Shown: in pieces, positions 17,083 through 25,295 of the stretch
How the letters are laid out: every line of letters starts with the position of its first letter
How positions within the stretch are numbered: the stretch's first letter is position 1
Assembly: GCA_030645475.1 (NCBI GenBank)
Contig: JAUSMA010000069.1
Coordinates: 1 to 64,000, forward strand
Length of the DNA stretch: 64,000 nucleotides
Direction: 5' to 3'
Origin: Nitrospirota bacterium
GTDB lineage: Bacteria > Nitrospirota > Nitrospiria > Nitrospirales > Nitrospiraceae
The notes under the pieces: model-generated
Databases searched by the model: none
What the model was told of the DNA's origin: nothing
Seen by the model: the letters and a program-made list of their open reading frames with translations, nothing else
Made by a program: the position numbers and the translations under genes

Positions 17083-18717
17083 ATGTTTATGCGGCTGGTC
17101 CAGTGGGTCGATCGCAACATTCTTTCCCTCGGCCGTGATATGCGGCTCTCGTACCTGCCGCCGCTCATGGTCTACATGGCCTACGGGATCTCGGGCCTTA
17201 CCGGTATTGTCGGAACCTTCTTCGTCAAAGACTACCTGGGACTTTCCGCTTCGTTCCTTGCCGCGTTGGGTTTCTGGGCCGGCATTCCCTGGGCATTGAA
17301 GATGCCCATCGGACATACGGTCGATCTGTTATGGCGCTGGAAAGGCTGGCTCGTGGGCCTTGGAGCCGGGCTGTTGGCCGCCAGTCTGGCCATCATGGCG
17401 GCGTTGATCGGTGCCCGCGAGGGGATGACCGCAATCCTACCAGCCGAGGTCTGGTTTGTGATGAGCGCACTCCTGGCTCCTATCGGGTATGTGCTGCAGG
17501 ATGCGGTGGCGGATGCGATGACGGTCGAAGCCGTGCCTCGTGTGGATGAGCGAGGGCAGCCATTCGATGAGCCGACAAGGAAGCTCATGCATACGACGAT
17601 GCAGACGCTTGGCCGCGTGGCGATTGTCGGAGGCGGGATCCTGGTGGCGATGATCAACGTCTATGTTTTCACCGGGACGGAAGGGCTTCCACAGGCAGAG
17701 ATCGTACGGCTGTATAAGCAGGTCTACCTCATGGCGCTTGTCATCCCCTTCGTCTCAGTTCTTGGGTTGGGGGTAGCCTGGTGGCTGCAACGGCAACATT
17801 GGCAACAGCTTGTTCAGCAGGGTTTCTCGCGTGAGCAGGCTCGGCAAATGGTCGATGCACGGGAATCGTCCGGCGAACCGACGAAGCCCAATTGGTACAT
17901 TCTTGGCGGGAGCTTCGTGTTTGTCCTCTTCACTTTGACGGTCGGTTTCGGCGGCTTCTCCTATAGCGAAGAGATTGTGTTTGCCGGCTCGATGGCCATT
18001 GTCCTGTTTCTGATGTCTCGACTGGTGCGGGAGCTGGAGCCTGACAAGCGATTCACCCTGGTCGGGACAGCCGTGGTGGTCTTTATCTTTCGCGCGATTC
18101 CAGGAACGGGGCCTGGGACGACCTGGTGGATGATCGACCATCTGAAGTTCGATCAGCAGTTTCTCTCCATCCTCTCGCTGATCGGGAGCACCCTCACGCT
18201 GGCTGGCATGTTTGTCTTTCGCCGTTTTATGGCCGAGCGGTCGATCGCGTATGTGGTGGGGTTTCTCACGGTGATCGGTACCGTGCTGACCCTTCCAATC
18301 GTGAGCATGTTCTACGGCTTGCATGAATGGACGGCGAGCATGACCGGAGGTGTGGTCGATGCCCGCTTCATTGCGCTGATCGATACGGCGCTGGAGTCGC
18401 CCCTCGGTCAAATTTCCATGATTCCGATGCTCGCCTGGATTGCGAACAGTGCCCCCGCAAATCTGAAAGCCACGTTTTTTGCCGTGATGGCGTCGTTCAC
18501 CAATTTGGCCCTGTCGTTGAGCCAGCTCGGAACCAAATATATGAATGATGTCTATGTGGTCACGCGGGAGGTTCATGACCAAGCCTCCGGTGCGATTCAG
18601 ACTCCCGCCGACTACAGCCAGCTCGGCTCCCTCCTCATCGTGCAGTTATTGTTAGGTCTGGCCCTCCCTTTCGCCGCAATTGTGTTTGCCAAGGTCACTC
18701 GCTTCAAGAGCGCCTGA
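17083..18717 (+). CDS. MFS-type transporter, BT1/folate-biopterin-like
   Basis: 544 residues with about 12-14 hydrophobic segments. The N-terminal half has LSYLPPLMVYMAYGISGLTG and a conserved GYVLQDAVADAMTVEAVP segment that resembles the motif of BT1/folate-biopterin-like transporters. A hydrophilic loop with QQGFSREQARQMVDARESS lies mid-protein. The substrate is not known. It starts 2 bases after the ferredoxin-MBL gene, so the two are likely co-translated. A PucC-like or generic MFS assignment is the alternative. Confidence 0.75.
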   Translation: MFMRLVQWVDRNILSLGRDMRLSYLPPLMVYMAYGISGLTGIVGTFFVKDYLGLSASFLAALGFWAGIPWALKMPIGHTVDLLWRWKGWLVGLGAGLLAASLAIMAALIGAREGMTAILPAEVWFVMSALLAPIGYVLQDAVADAMTVEAVPRVDERGQPFDEPTRKLMHTTMQTLGRVAIVGGGILVAMINVYVFTGTEGLPQAEIVRLYKQVYLMALVIPFVSVLGLGVAWWLQRQHWQQLVQQGFSREQARQMVDARESSGEPTKPNWYILGGSFVFVLFTLTVGFGGFSYSEEIVFAGSMAIVLFLMSRLVRELEPDKRFTLVGTAVVVFIFRAIPGTGPGTTWWMIDHLKFDQQFLSILSLIGSTLTLAGMFVFRRFMAERSIAYVVGFLTVIGTVLTLPIVSMFYGLHEWTASMTGGVVDARFIALIDTALESPLGQISMIPMLAWIANSAPANLKATFFAVMASFTNLALSLSQLGTKYMNDVYVVTREVHDQASGAIQTPADYSQLGSLLIVQLLLGLALPFAAIVFAKVTRFKSA

Positions 18718-18735
18718 CATGAACGGGTTTGCCGT

Positions 18736-19668
18736 ATGACCACCGTGCAGTTTCTTGTCGATCACGGCGCCTCGGTCCTGTTCTGGGTTGTGTTTATCGA
18801 ACAGGTGGGCCTGCCGATTCCTGCTATTCCCCTCTTGATTGCCGCCGGCGCACTCGTAGGAGCCGGCAAGATGAGCGTCCTGACCGCGCTGCTGATTCCT
18901 GTTGCCGCGTCGCTGCCTCCCGACCTCGCCTGGTATTACCTGGGTCGGTTGAAGGGGGGGAAGGTGCTGGGTTTCTTATGCCGGATGTCGATGGAGCCAG
19001 ACTCCTGCGTGAGGGATACGGAAAATCTCTTTCATCGGCATGGATGGCGCGCGCTGCTCTTTGCAAAGTTCATCCCTGGATTCAGCACGGTGGCTCCTCC
19101 GTTGGCCGGCATCGTGGGCATGGGGGCCGCAAGGTTTCTCTTGTACGATACAGCCGGGGCGCTGATTTGGGTCGGGGTCTGCGCCGGAATCGGCGCGCTC
19201 TTCAGCAACCAACTTGAACAGGTTGCTCTGCTCATTGACCAGACCGGTGGCTGGTTTCTCATGATCATCGGGGTCGGCCTGGTCGGATTTATCGCCTATA
19301 AGTTCCTTCACCGGCAGAAGTTTCTGCGAGATCTCCGAATGGCGAAGATCACCGTGGATGAATTGAAGCAGCGTATGGATGCCGGCGATCTCATCACCAT
19401 TGTCGACGTGCGGCATCCGATGGCTCTGGAGTTGGATCCCGAGACGATCCCAGGATCCTTGAACTTTCGGATGGAGGAGATCGAACATCGCCATCACGAA
19501 ATTCCGCGCGACCGGGACATTATCCTCTACTGCTCCTGTCCGAACGAAGTGTCCAGTGCCCGCACCGCATTTCTTTTGAAGAAGAAAGGCGTCCACCGTG
19601 TCCGTCCGCTCGAAGGGGGCCTCGATGCCTGGCGGGAACGGAAGTTTCCGATTGAGCGGCGCAGCTGA
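18736..19668 (+). CDS. DedA membrane protein fused to rhodanese domain
   Basis: 310 residues. Residues ~1-195 form a DedA/SNARE-associated family domain: VFIEQVGLPIPAIPLLIAAG near the N-terminus and the conserved HRHGWRALLFAKFIPGFSTVAPPLAG re-entrant loop, with a final helix at ~170-190. Residues ~205-310 form a cytosolic rhodanese domain, with the active-site loop YCSCPNE (Cys266) and the C-terminal LEGGLDAWRERKFP. DedA proteins flip lipids such as undecaprenyl phosphate and rhodaneses carry sulfane sulfur, so the joint role is unclear. The combination is known in some bacteria. Confidence 0.93.
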   Translation: MTTVQFLVDHGASVLFWVVFIEQVGLPIPAIPLLIAAGALVGAGKMSVLTALLIPVAASLPPDLAWYYLGRLKGGKVLGFLCRMSMEPDSCVRDTENLFHRHGWRALLFAKFIPGFSTVAPPLAGIVGMGAARFLLYDTAGALIWVGVCAGIGALFSNQLEQVALLIDQTGGWFLMIIGVGLVGFIAYKFLHRQKFLRDLRMAKITVDELKQRMDAGDLITIVDVRHPMALELDPETIPGSLNFRMEEIEHRHHEIPRDRDIILYCSCPNEVSSARTAFLLKKKGVHRVRPLEGGLDAWRERKFPIERRS

Positions 19669-19748
19669 TAGAAACTGGTTCCAAGCTACGGGATACTCCC
19701 TGGTGATAGCCTGGGCCTGCTCGAAGCGTGCATGAGAAGGAGGAGCTT

Positions 19749-20201
19749 ATGGTCATCGGTCTATTCGCGCTAGTCCTTGCATCGTTATTCACAGGAGCGG
19801 CCTTCTATATTACGTTGGTGGAGCAGCCAGCGCGTCTGGGGCTTGAGGATCGGGCTTTGCTGGCAGAGTGGAAGCCAAGCTACAAGCGCGGCTTCAACCT
19901 GCAAGGATCGTTGGTTGCCGTGACGGCTCTGGTCGGGGTCATCGCCTATATTTAGACCGGACATTGGTTATGGTTGACCGGTGCCCTCATCATTTTTGCT
20001 AACTGGCCCTATACACTCATCTTTTTGGTACCGACCAATAACAGGTTGCTGGCCATTCCCCTGGAGTCCGCCGGACCAGAGACCCGCAGGATGATTGAGG
20101 CGTGGGGGCGAGGACATTTGGTCCGCGGTTGTCGCATTCTTCTTGGCGGCCTTCTCCTGAGTAGCCAGATCGGTCCTACATCATCTCTGGCAAACCCTTG
20201 A
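19749..20201 (+). pseudogene. DUF1772-like membrane protein, interrupted by in-frame TAG
   Basis: A start with a good ribosome site (AAGGAGGAG) opens MVIGLFALVLASLFTGAAFYITLVEQPAR, typical of DUF1772-type small membrane proteins. The frame hits TAG at 19953-19955 and then continues in the same frame with HWLWLTGALIIFANWPYTLIFLVP and further recognisable family sequence to 20201. Related proteins often have Gln at about the stop position (from memory), so a CAG-to-TAG change is plausible. The C-terminal end also looks altered; another frame near 20125 reads SAVVAFFLAAFS, so a frameshift may exist as well. Either a pseudogene or a sequencing error. Confidence 0.75.
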
Positions 20202-20225
20202 CCTGTGCAGTATGATGAGTATCTA
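20198..20225 (+). promoter_or_regulatory. Probable tmRNA promoter
   Basis: TTGACC at 20198-20203 and TATCTA at 20220-20225 are separated by 16 bases. Transcription would begin near 20232, about 44 bases before the mature 5' end of tmRNA, leaving a leader for RNase P to remove. Only weak matches exist elsewhere between the pseudogene and the RNA. Confidence 0.5.
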
Positions 20226-20275
20226 AGACGTGAGCGAGGTTCCTCTCATGTCTTCCGTTTCACGCAAACAAGAAA

Positions 20276-20625
20276 GGGGGCGACCGGAATCGACGGGGAT
20301 ACTAAGGTCAGCGGTGCATGTCGAGCTCTCGGGGTCTCGTAAATCCTCCGGGAAAATGTAACTGCAAACCAAGAATTTGCACTCGCAGCTTAAATAACTG
20401 CGACGTTCCTCCACCTGAGGCCCGCGGGGGTGGTCGGAGCGCGATACAGCGGGCTGGTCCAAAGCTGGTGCTCAGCGGCTGAGGACGAGACAATACTGGG
20501 CTAGTGGCCAGTCTAAGCTAGCCGGTGGGCGTGGGTGGCTGCGAAACTAAAACGATCGGCTAAACATGTAGATCCGTTGTGCTGAAGGTCTTCGGACAGG
20601 GGTTCAACTCCCCTCGCCTCCACCA
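20276..20625 (+). ncRNA. ssrA: tmRNA (SsrA), tag ANQEFALAA
   Basis: 350 bases with all tmRNA landmarks. The 5' GGGGGCG pairs with CGCCTCC before the encoded CCA at 20623-20625. The T-arm GGTTCAACTCCCC is just upstream, and the 5' end has the conserved GACCGGAATCGACGGGG. The tag frame starts at GCA 20364 and ends at TAA 20391, encoding ANQEFALAA, with the usual LAA degradation signal. The resume region and pseudoknot-forming GC-rich segments follow. It rescues stalled ribosomes with SmpB (1753-2232). Confidence 0.98.
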
Positions 20626-20643
20626 AATCGCGCATCGTGCGTG

Positions 20644-20684
20644 CCGCCGGCTCTTCATCGCTGTATTGCGATGAATGCCGGCGG
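20644..20684 (+). terminator. Terminator-like hairpin after tmRNA
   Basis: A long hairpin: CCGCCGGC pairs with GCCGGCGG and the inner TTCATCGC with GCGATGAA, around a 6-base loop TGTATT and a small internal mismatch. It starts 19 bases after the CCA end. The following U-run is imperfect (TCTGCAGTCTTTCTT), but the strength and position support termination of tmRNA. Confidence 0.75.
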
Positions 20685-20836
20685 GTCAAATCTGCAGTCT
20701 TTCTTGTCCTCTACCATATGAAATAGCGTATCGCCCATTCGAGACTGGCAGAAGAGTAGATTTGTCCTCACGGTTTTCGGTACCCTGGTCTGGTGGTGCA
20801 CGAAGCACCTGCTCTTTCACGGAGACGAGACCGTCG

Positions 20837-21805
20837 ATGATGCAGTCTCGGAACATGATTCACGGCATGATGTTCGGCTTGTTGTCGGTGTTATGGATCA
20901 CCAACGATCTTTCACTGGCGAATGAAGCGCCGCTTGCCAAGCCGGAGCCGGTTCCAGCACCAGCTCAAGTTCCAGCCCCAGCCCAACCCAAGCCCCATGT
21001 GGCAGAGAGTGAACCGAAGCCACCTGGAAAGGTACATCCTCCTTCTACTGCTGGAGCCACCTCAAAGCCGGTCAGTCCGCCCCAACTGCCTGCCGAGATC
21101 ACCGGAAAAGATGCTGTTCCCATGATGCTGGTCCCAGCCGGTGAGTTCACGATGGGGAGCGACAAGGGTGATGACGACGAGCAGCCGATCCATCGTGCCT
21201 TCCTCGACAGTTTCTATATGGATAAGTTCGAAGTGACGAACGGCCGATTTGCGAAGTTTGTCGAGGCGATTCAGAGTGAACCGCCTTGGGGCTTCGCGGA
21301 TAAGGAGACCCCGGTGGTCCATTCGGATCGTCCGGTCCGATGGGTGAACTGGATGGAAGCCATGGGTTATTGTCTCTGGGCCGGGAAGCGATTGCCGACC
21401 GAGGCAGAATGGGAGAAAGCCGCCAGAGGTGCGGATGGAAGGATCTATCCCTGGGGGAGTGATGCGCCGACGCCGGCCCATGCGGTCTTCGGGTTAAAAG
21501 AAGGGGCGGACACGGTTTCTCCCGTCGGCAATCGCGACAAGGGGAAAAGTCCCTATGGTGTCCACGATCTGGCGGGCAATCTGTACGAATGGGTGACCGA
21601 CTGGTACGACGAAGAGTTTTATAAGAAGAATCCTGCCATCAACCCGCGTGGACCGGTCGAGGGCACCGCGAAGGTGCAACGCGGCGGCTCCTATATCAAC
21701 AATCCCTATCGGCTCCGGTCGTCTTTTCGGACGAAAGGCGATCCCACCGAGCATGATCCGAACGTCGGATTTCGCTGCGCCCAGGACGCCCCGAAACTGC
21801 CGTAG
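20837..21805 (+). CDS. Secreted SUMF1/formylglycine-generating-enzyme-like protein
   Basis: 322 residues. A signal peptide (~1-30) is followed by a Pro/Ala/Lys-rich linker (~32-85) and a SUMF1/FGE-sulfatase domain: MMLVPAGEFTMGSD, YMDKFEVTNGRFAKFV, RLPTEAEWEKAARG, YPWG, DLAGNLYEWVTDWYDEEFY, RGGSYINNP and a terminal GFRC. These are core family motifs. The paired active-site cysteines of true FGE are not both evident, so it may be a substrate-binding or other SUMF1 paralogue rather than a sulfatase activator. Start chosen at the ATG pair at 20837 after GGAGACGAG. Alone between tmRNA and aqpZ. Confidence 0.9.
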   Translation: MMQSRNMIHGMMFGLLSVLWITNDLSLANEAPLAKPEPVPAPAQVPAPAQPKPHVAESEPKPPGKVHPPSTAGATSKPVSPPQLPAEITGKDAVPMMLVPAGEFTMGSDKGDDDEQPIHRAFLDSFYMDKFEVTNGRFAKFVEAIQSEPPWGFADKETPVVHSDRPVRWVNWMEAMGYCLWAGKRLPTEAEWEKAARGADGRIYPWGSDAPTPAHAVFGLKEGADTVSPVGNRDKGKSPYGVHDLAGNLYEWVTDWYDEEFYKKNPAINPRGPVEGTAKVQRGGSYINNPYRLRSSFRTKGDPTEHDPNVGFRCAQDAPKLP

Positions 21806-21848
21806 CCTGTTCTCTCTCTTCTCGCTCTGTGCCTGGAGAACTCCAACC

Positions 21849-22538
21849 TTATCGTTTCGGGCTGCCTGCGATCAGAGGATAGGCGACTCCTGCCAATGCG
21901 GCACCGATGATCGGGGCGATCCAGAAGAGCCAGAGTTGGCCGAGCGCCCAGCCTCCCACGAAGAGGGCGGGGCCAGTGCTGCGCGCCGGGTTGACGGAGA
22001 GATTGGTGATCGGGATGCCGATCAAGTGGATGAGCGTCAGGCCCAGGCCGATTGCGATGGGCGCGAAGCCTTGGGGTGCGCGGCTGTCGGTGGCTCCCAG
22101 GATAATGAACAGAAACATGAAGGTGAGTACGACTTCGGTGAGGAGCGCGGCCATGAGCGAATAGCCGCCCGGGGAATGTTCTCCGTACCCGTTGGAGGCG
22201 AAGCCGCCGAGGTCAAAGCCAGCTTTCCCGCTGGCGATGAGATAGAGCGTTCCGGCTCCGAGGACCGCACCGAGTACTTGGGCGCCGATGTATCCAGGGA
22301 GATCGCTGGCCGGGAAACGTTTACCGACCACGAGGCCCACGGAGACGGCCGGGTTTAGATGGCAGCCGGAAATATGGCCAATGGCATAGGCCATCGTGAG
22401 GACGGTCAGTCCGAAAGCGAAGGATACACCGAGCAGGCCAATCCCGACTTGTGGAAAGGCGGCGGCCAGCACGGCGCTCCCGCATCCCCCGAACACCAGC
22501 CAAAACGTGCCGATCGCTTCTGCTGCCAGTCGATTCAT
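21849..22538 (-). CDS. aqpZ: Aquaporin Z
   Basis: 229 residues, six membrane helices and two half-helices. Both NPA boxes are present: [10 protein letters not shown] near residue 63 and [10 protein letters not shown] near residue 186. It starts [26 protein letters not shown], a close match to the AqpZ group of water channels, and the loop [22 protein letters not shown] is typical. It mediates rapid water movement across the inner membrane. It is transcribed away from ppk2, with a palindrome in the shared upstream region. Confidence 0.96.
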   Translation of the reverse strand: MNRLAAEAIGTFWLVFGGCGSAVLAAAFPQVGIGLLGVSFAFGLTVLTMAYAIGHISGCHLNPAVSVGLVVGKRFPASDLPGYIGAQVLGAVLGAGTLYLIASGKAGFDLGGFASNGYGEHSPGGYSLMAALLTEVVLTFMFLFIILGATDSRAPQGFAPIAIGLGLTLIHLIGIPITNLSVNPARSTGPALFVGGWALGQLWLFWIAPIIGAALAGVAYPLIAGSPKR

Positions 22539-22618
22539 CGTTCATCCTCCCGGTAGGTGTACTGCTGAGCCGCACTATGCCCGTGGTTTCGATAAATCGC
22601 AAGGTGGGAGGCGTTCAT

Positions 22619-22640
22619 GTGCCAGGCCTGGCACTATATT
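22619..22640 (+). promoter_or_regulatory. 16-bp palindrome next to a -10-like element before ppk2
   Basis: GTGCCAGGCCTGGCAC at 22619-22634 is a perfect 16-base palindrome. TATATT follows directly at 22635-22640, and a weak -35-like CGTTCA lies 17 bases upstream of that. The palindrome would fill the spacer of that promoter, a place where a dimeric regulator could act. This is 60-80 bases upstream of the ppk2 start and also within the aqpZ upstream region. The promoter assignment is weak. Confidence 0.45.
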
Positions 22641-22699
22641 CTTTGTTCGGACCGGCGTATTTTTATGGAGATACTACCACGAGGCGGAGGGAGGCACTG

Positions 22700-23518
22700 A
22701 TGAAAGACTATCGAGTAAAGCCGGGACGCGCGTTGTCGCTCGCACGATTCGACCCTGATGACAGCGGTGACTACAAGAAGACCGATCAAGGAAAAGAGAA
22801 AGCCAAGGCCATCACGGCGGGGTTGATCGGTCGGCTGGGCGAACTCCAAGAGCGGCTTTATGCGAACGGGACTCGATCCTTGCTGGTCGTGCTGCAGGGA
22901 ATGGACACCAGCGGGAAAGACGGCACGATTAGGAGCGTGATGTCGGGGGTGAACCCCCAGGGCTGCAAAGTTGTGTCATTCAAAGCTCCGTCGTCCGAGG
23001 AGTTGAGCCATGACTTTCTGTGGCGCGTGCATCAGAAGGCGCCGTCGAAGGGCCAGATCGGTATCTTCAATCGCTCGCACTATGAGGATGTCTTGATCAC
23101 CCGCGTCCATGGATGGGTGTCTGACAAGGTGGTGAAACAACGGTTCAATCAAATTAAAGAATTCGAGGGGCTGCTCGCTGAAAACGGGACAACTGTGCTC
23201 AAGCTCTTTCTGTACATCTCGAAAGACGAACAGAAAGAGCGGCTGGAGGAACGTATCCGAGATCCGGAGAAGCGCTGGAAATTCAACGAGGGGGATCTTG
23301 AAGAGCGGAAGCTGTGGAAGCCCTACATGGATGCGTTCGAAGACATGATGGCCGCCACGAGCACTGATTGTGCTCCCTGGTATATTGTGCCTGCCAACCG
23401 GAAGTGGTATCGCAATCTTGTGGCCGCGGAACTTGTAACCAACGCATTGGAAGCGATGAAGCTCACGACACCACCGGCGCCTGAAGGCATCGACTTTTCC
23501 ACGTTGAAAATTGTGTAA
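22700..23518 (+). CDS. Polyphosphate kinase 2 family protein
   Basis: 272 residues, a single PPK2 domain. It transfers phosphate between polyphosphate and nucleotides; the exact nucleotide cannot be told. Motifs: Walker A GMDTSGKDGT, the following PQGCKVVSFKAPSSEE, Walker B-like IGIFNRSHYEDVL and the lid Arg-rich ERIRDPEKRWKF. The length and the EELSHDFLWRVH sequence fit the one-domain PPK2 subgroup (PPK2_rel_1 in TIGRFAM terms). Start at 22700 after GGGAGGC; a long in-frame extension to 22451 is unlikely. Confidence 0.93.
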   Translation: MKDYRVKPGRALSLARFDPDDSGDYKKTDQGKEKAKAITAGLIGRLGELQERLYANGTRSLLVVLQGMDTSGKDGTIRSVMSGVNPQGCKVVSFKAPSSEELSHDFLWRVHQKAPSKGQIGIFNRSHYEDVLITRVHGWVSDKVVKQRFNQIKEFEGLLAENGTTVLKLFLYISKDEQKERLEERIRDPEKRWKFNEGDLEERKLWKPYMDAFEDMMAATSTDCAPWYIVPANRKWYRNLVAAELVTNALEAMKLTTPPAPEGIDFSTLKIV

Positions 23519-23528
23519 GAAAAACCGA

Positions 23529-24218
23529 ATGAACAAAATCCACAGGGCGAGCAGTGACGTGGGCATCACATTGTTAGCGGTGGCCTTGTCGGGTCTGGTC
23601 TGGCTTGGGTATCCGAGTCTCGTGCGCGCTGGTTCTTTTGAAGGCGTGGTGGTTATGAAGAGATCGTCTGATGGCGAGGTGAGCACGCACAAGACCTATT
23701 TCAAAGGTGAGAAGATGCGTGCCGATGGTGAGAGGAATGGAGATTACATGGTGTGGGATTCCACGACCCAAGAAGGATTCGTCGTGGAATCTCAAGAGCG
23801 GAGCATGATGATTCTGCCACGGAATCATCTGAAGTCTGAGGACGTCAAGAAGATGTTCGAGGGCACGACGGTGACGAAGACCGGGAAACGCAGCAAGGTG
23901 GCTGGATATCCCTGTGAGATCTATGTGGGCAAGGACGATGACGGAACCAGCGAAGTCTGCGTTGCGAAGGGCATCAGTAACGCGGCGTTCTACGGGTTAC
24001 TGTCCAGTGATCCTGCAGGTGGTGGAGGTTATCCTTCCTGGGTCCGCGACATCATCAAAGACGGCGGCTTTCCTCTCCGCGACATCGAACGAGACGAATC
24101 AGGAAAAGAAGCATCTCGTGAGGAGGCGATTCACATCAAGGCCCAACGCTTAGACGACAGTCTGTTTGCTCCTCCGGTGGGTTACCGGACGGGGGAGTAC
24201 GCGCCGATCATGAAATAG
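23529..24218 (+). CDS. Secreted DUF4412-like protein
   Basis: 229 residues from ATG 23529, 10 bases after ppk2. A signal peptide ends near VRAGSFEG, then a beta-rich domain with EGVVVMKRSSDGEVSTHKTYFKGEKMRA and a VAGYPCEIYVGKDDDG segment with a cysteine pair (Cys ~138 and 150). This is the general pattern of DUF4412 periplasmic proteins. No function is known. The downstream 120 bases hold no clear terminator. Confidence 0.75.
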   Translation: MNKIHRASSDVGITLLAVALSGLVWLGYPSLVRAGSFEGVVVMKRSSDGEVSTHKTYFKGEKMRADGERNGDYMVWDSTTQEGFVVESQERSMMILPRNHLKSEDVKKMFEGTTVTKTGKRSKVAGYPCEIYVGKDDDGTSEVCVAKGISNAAFYGLLSSDPAGGGGYPSWVRDIIKDGGFPLRDIERDESGKEASREEAIHIKAQRLDDSLFAPPVGYRTGEYAPIMK

Positions 24219-24340
24219 GCAGACGGGGCGATAGGGCGATCCCCATCATCGTAGGCACTTGAATCTATGTAGACTGTTCGATAGGCTTCCCCAAGCCGCT
24301 CGTTCCCCGGGCGGTTCTCATCATTTAGGAGGAACTTCAG

Positions 24341-24643
24341 ATGCGCAGATCAATGTCTGTAACGTTGACGATGTCCATGATGGTTCTGGGATTGTCTTCA
24401 GTCGTCTTCGGGCAAGCTCCGTCGCTCAGCGATATGCAGCAAAAGCTCGATCAGGAGATGGCCAATGCCAAGCGGTCCGCAACGGAATCCAATTCCAGCG
24501 CCCGCCAGGCAGCGAGTGACAAGAAATCTGAAGCCGAGCAGAAGATGAGCGACATGGCTGCCCAGCATAAGAGCCAGGCCGAAGGGAAGATGACGGAAGA
24601 GATTGAAAAGGCAAAACGGAAGGCCCAGGGCACGGGCTATTAG
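24341..24643 (+). CDS. Small secreted coiled-coil protein
   Basis: 100 residues, with a signal peptide that ends near VVFGQAPS and a mature part of about 75 residues composed largely of Ala, Lys, Glu, Ser and Gln in a helical, heptad-like pattern (LSDMQQKLDQEMANAKRS and onwards). It is not a recognised family. A strong ribosome site (TAGGAGG) precedes the start, and a strong terminator hairpin follows 28 bases after the stop, so it is likely well expressed and monocistronic. Confidence 0.8.
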   Translation: MRRSMSVTLTMSMMVLGLSSVVFGQAPSLSDMQQKLDQEMANAKRSATESNSSARQAASDKKSEAEQKMSDMAAQHKSQAEGKMTEEIEKAKRKAQGTGY

Positions 24644-24670
24644 GGGTACTTACGTTTCGGCGTTGTCTGT

Positions 24671-24700
24671 GGGGGGATCAGCCATCAGGTTGATCCCCCC
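24671..24700 (+). terminator. Terminator hairpin, 10-bp perfect stem
   Basis: GGGGGGATCA at 24671-24680 pairs perfectly with TGATCCCCCC at 24691-24700 around a 10-base loop, followed by TTGTCGTTTG. Lies 28 bases after the stop codon of the small coiled-coil protein. Confidence 0.85.
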
Positions 24701-24839
24701 TTGTCGTTTGTGAAGGAAGCCGCAAGTGGTGGTCGGGGGTCCGAATGTGGCTGCTACGAAGGCTTCTTTTCATAACCGTAGGACGGTATTCGCTCCTGAA
24801 AGGCTTGCGGGTGTCCGCACAAAAAATAATGGCACCCCA

Positions 24840-24868
24840 TTGACACGTTTTACTAATGGGCGTATGAG
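24840..24868 (+). promoter_or_regulatory. Near-consensus sigma70 promoter
   Basis: TTGACA at 24840-24845, a 17-base spacer, then TATGAG at 24863-24868, preceded by an A-rich AAAAAATAAT. It points towards the truncated frame at 24968 and away from any intact gene, since the next gene runs on the other strand. Confidence 0.55.
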
Positions 24869-24967
24869 GAAAGTACGGCCCATTCATTCACTCGATCAGA
24901 GGGACCGGACAGACCGCGCGGCTGTCAACGGGTCCCCCGCACACTTTCTCAAGAGAGGAGGGTAGCG

Positions 24968-25066
24968 ATGGATGATCTCACTCCACCTGACCACATAGGC
25001 CCGTCGACTCGAAGGCGGGGCTTCTGATTGATCGTGTTAGCCGGTTCTCCACTGGCTGTGCCGTAA
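24968..25066 (+). pseudogene. Truncated frame with twin-arginine-like start
   Basis: A strong ribosome site (GAGAGGAGGG) precedes ATG 24968. The frame reads MDDLTPPDHIGPSTRRRGF, then TGA at 25025-25027, and continues in frame as LIVLAGSPLAVP before another stop. Removing the stop would give a twin-arginine-type N-terminus (TRRRGF plus hydrophobic core), as found in Rieske iron-sulfur and other Tat-dependent proteins. It may be the remnant of such a gene; no downstream homology was recognised. A 19-codon peptide gene is the alternative. Confidence 0.4.
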
Positions 25067-25256
25067 CGGCACCAAAGACCAATAGGTTATCAGCCGATTT
25101 CATCGTGGAGAACTCGACGCTGGCCGAGGCACACAAGCTCCGGGGATGCATGCATGTTCCCCCGATCAGGTGCCCGATATTCTCGTAGTCGCGCGGGTTT
25201 CAGTTTTTGCTGGGCCGAGACAATTACACAGCGAAACCGGCGTCCTAAGCGCCATA

Positions 25257-25295
25257 GAACGGGCGACCTCCTACCTAGTGCAGGGTCGCCCGTTC
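25257..25295. repeat. 12-bp perfect inverted repeat
   Basis: GAACGGGCGACC (25257-25268) and GGTCGCCCGTTC (25284-25295) form a perfect stem around 15 bases. There is no U-run on either side, so an RNA structure or a mobile-element end is as likely as a terminator. It lies between the decayed frame and the 3' end of the APC permease on the other strand. Confidence 0.6.
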
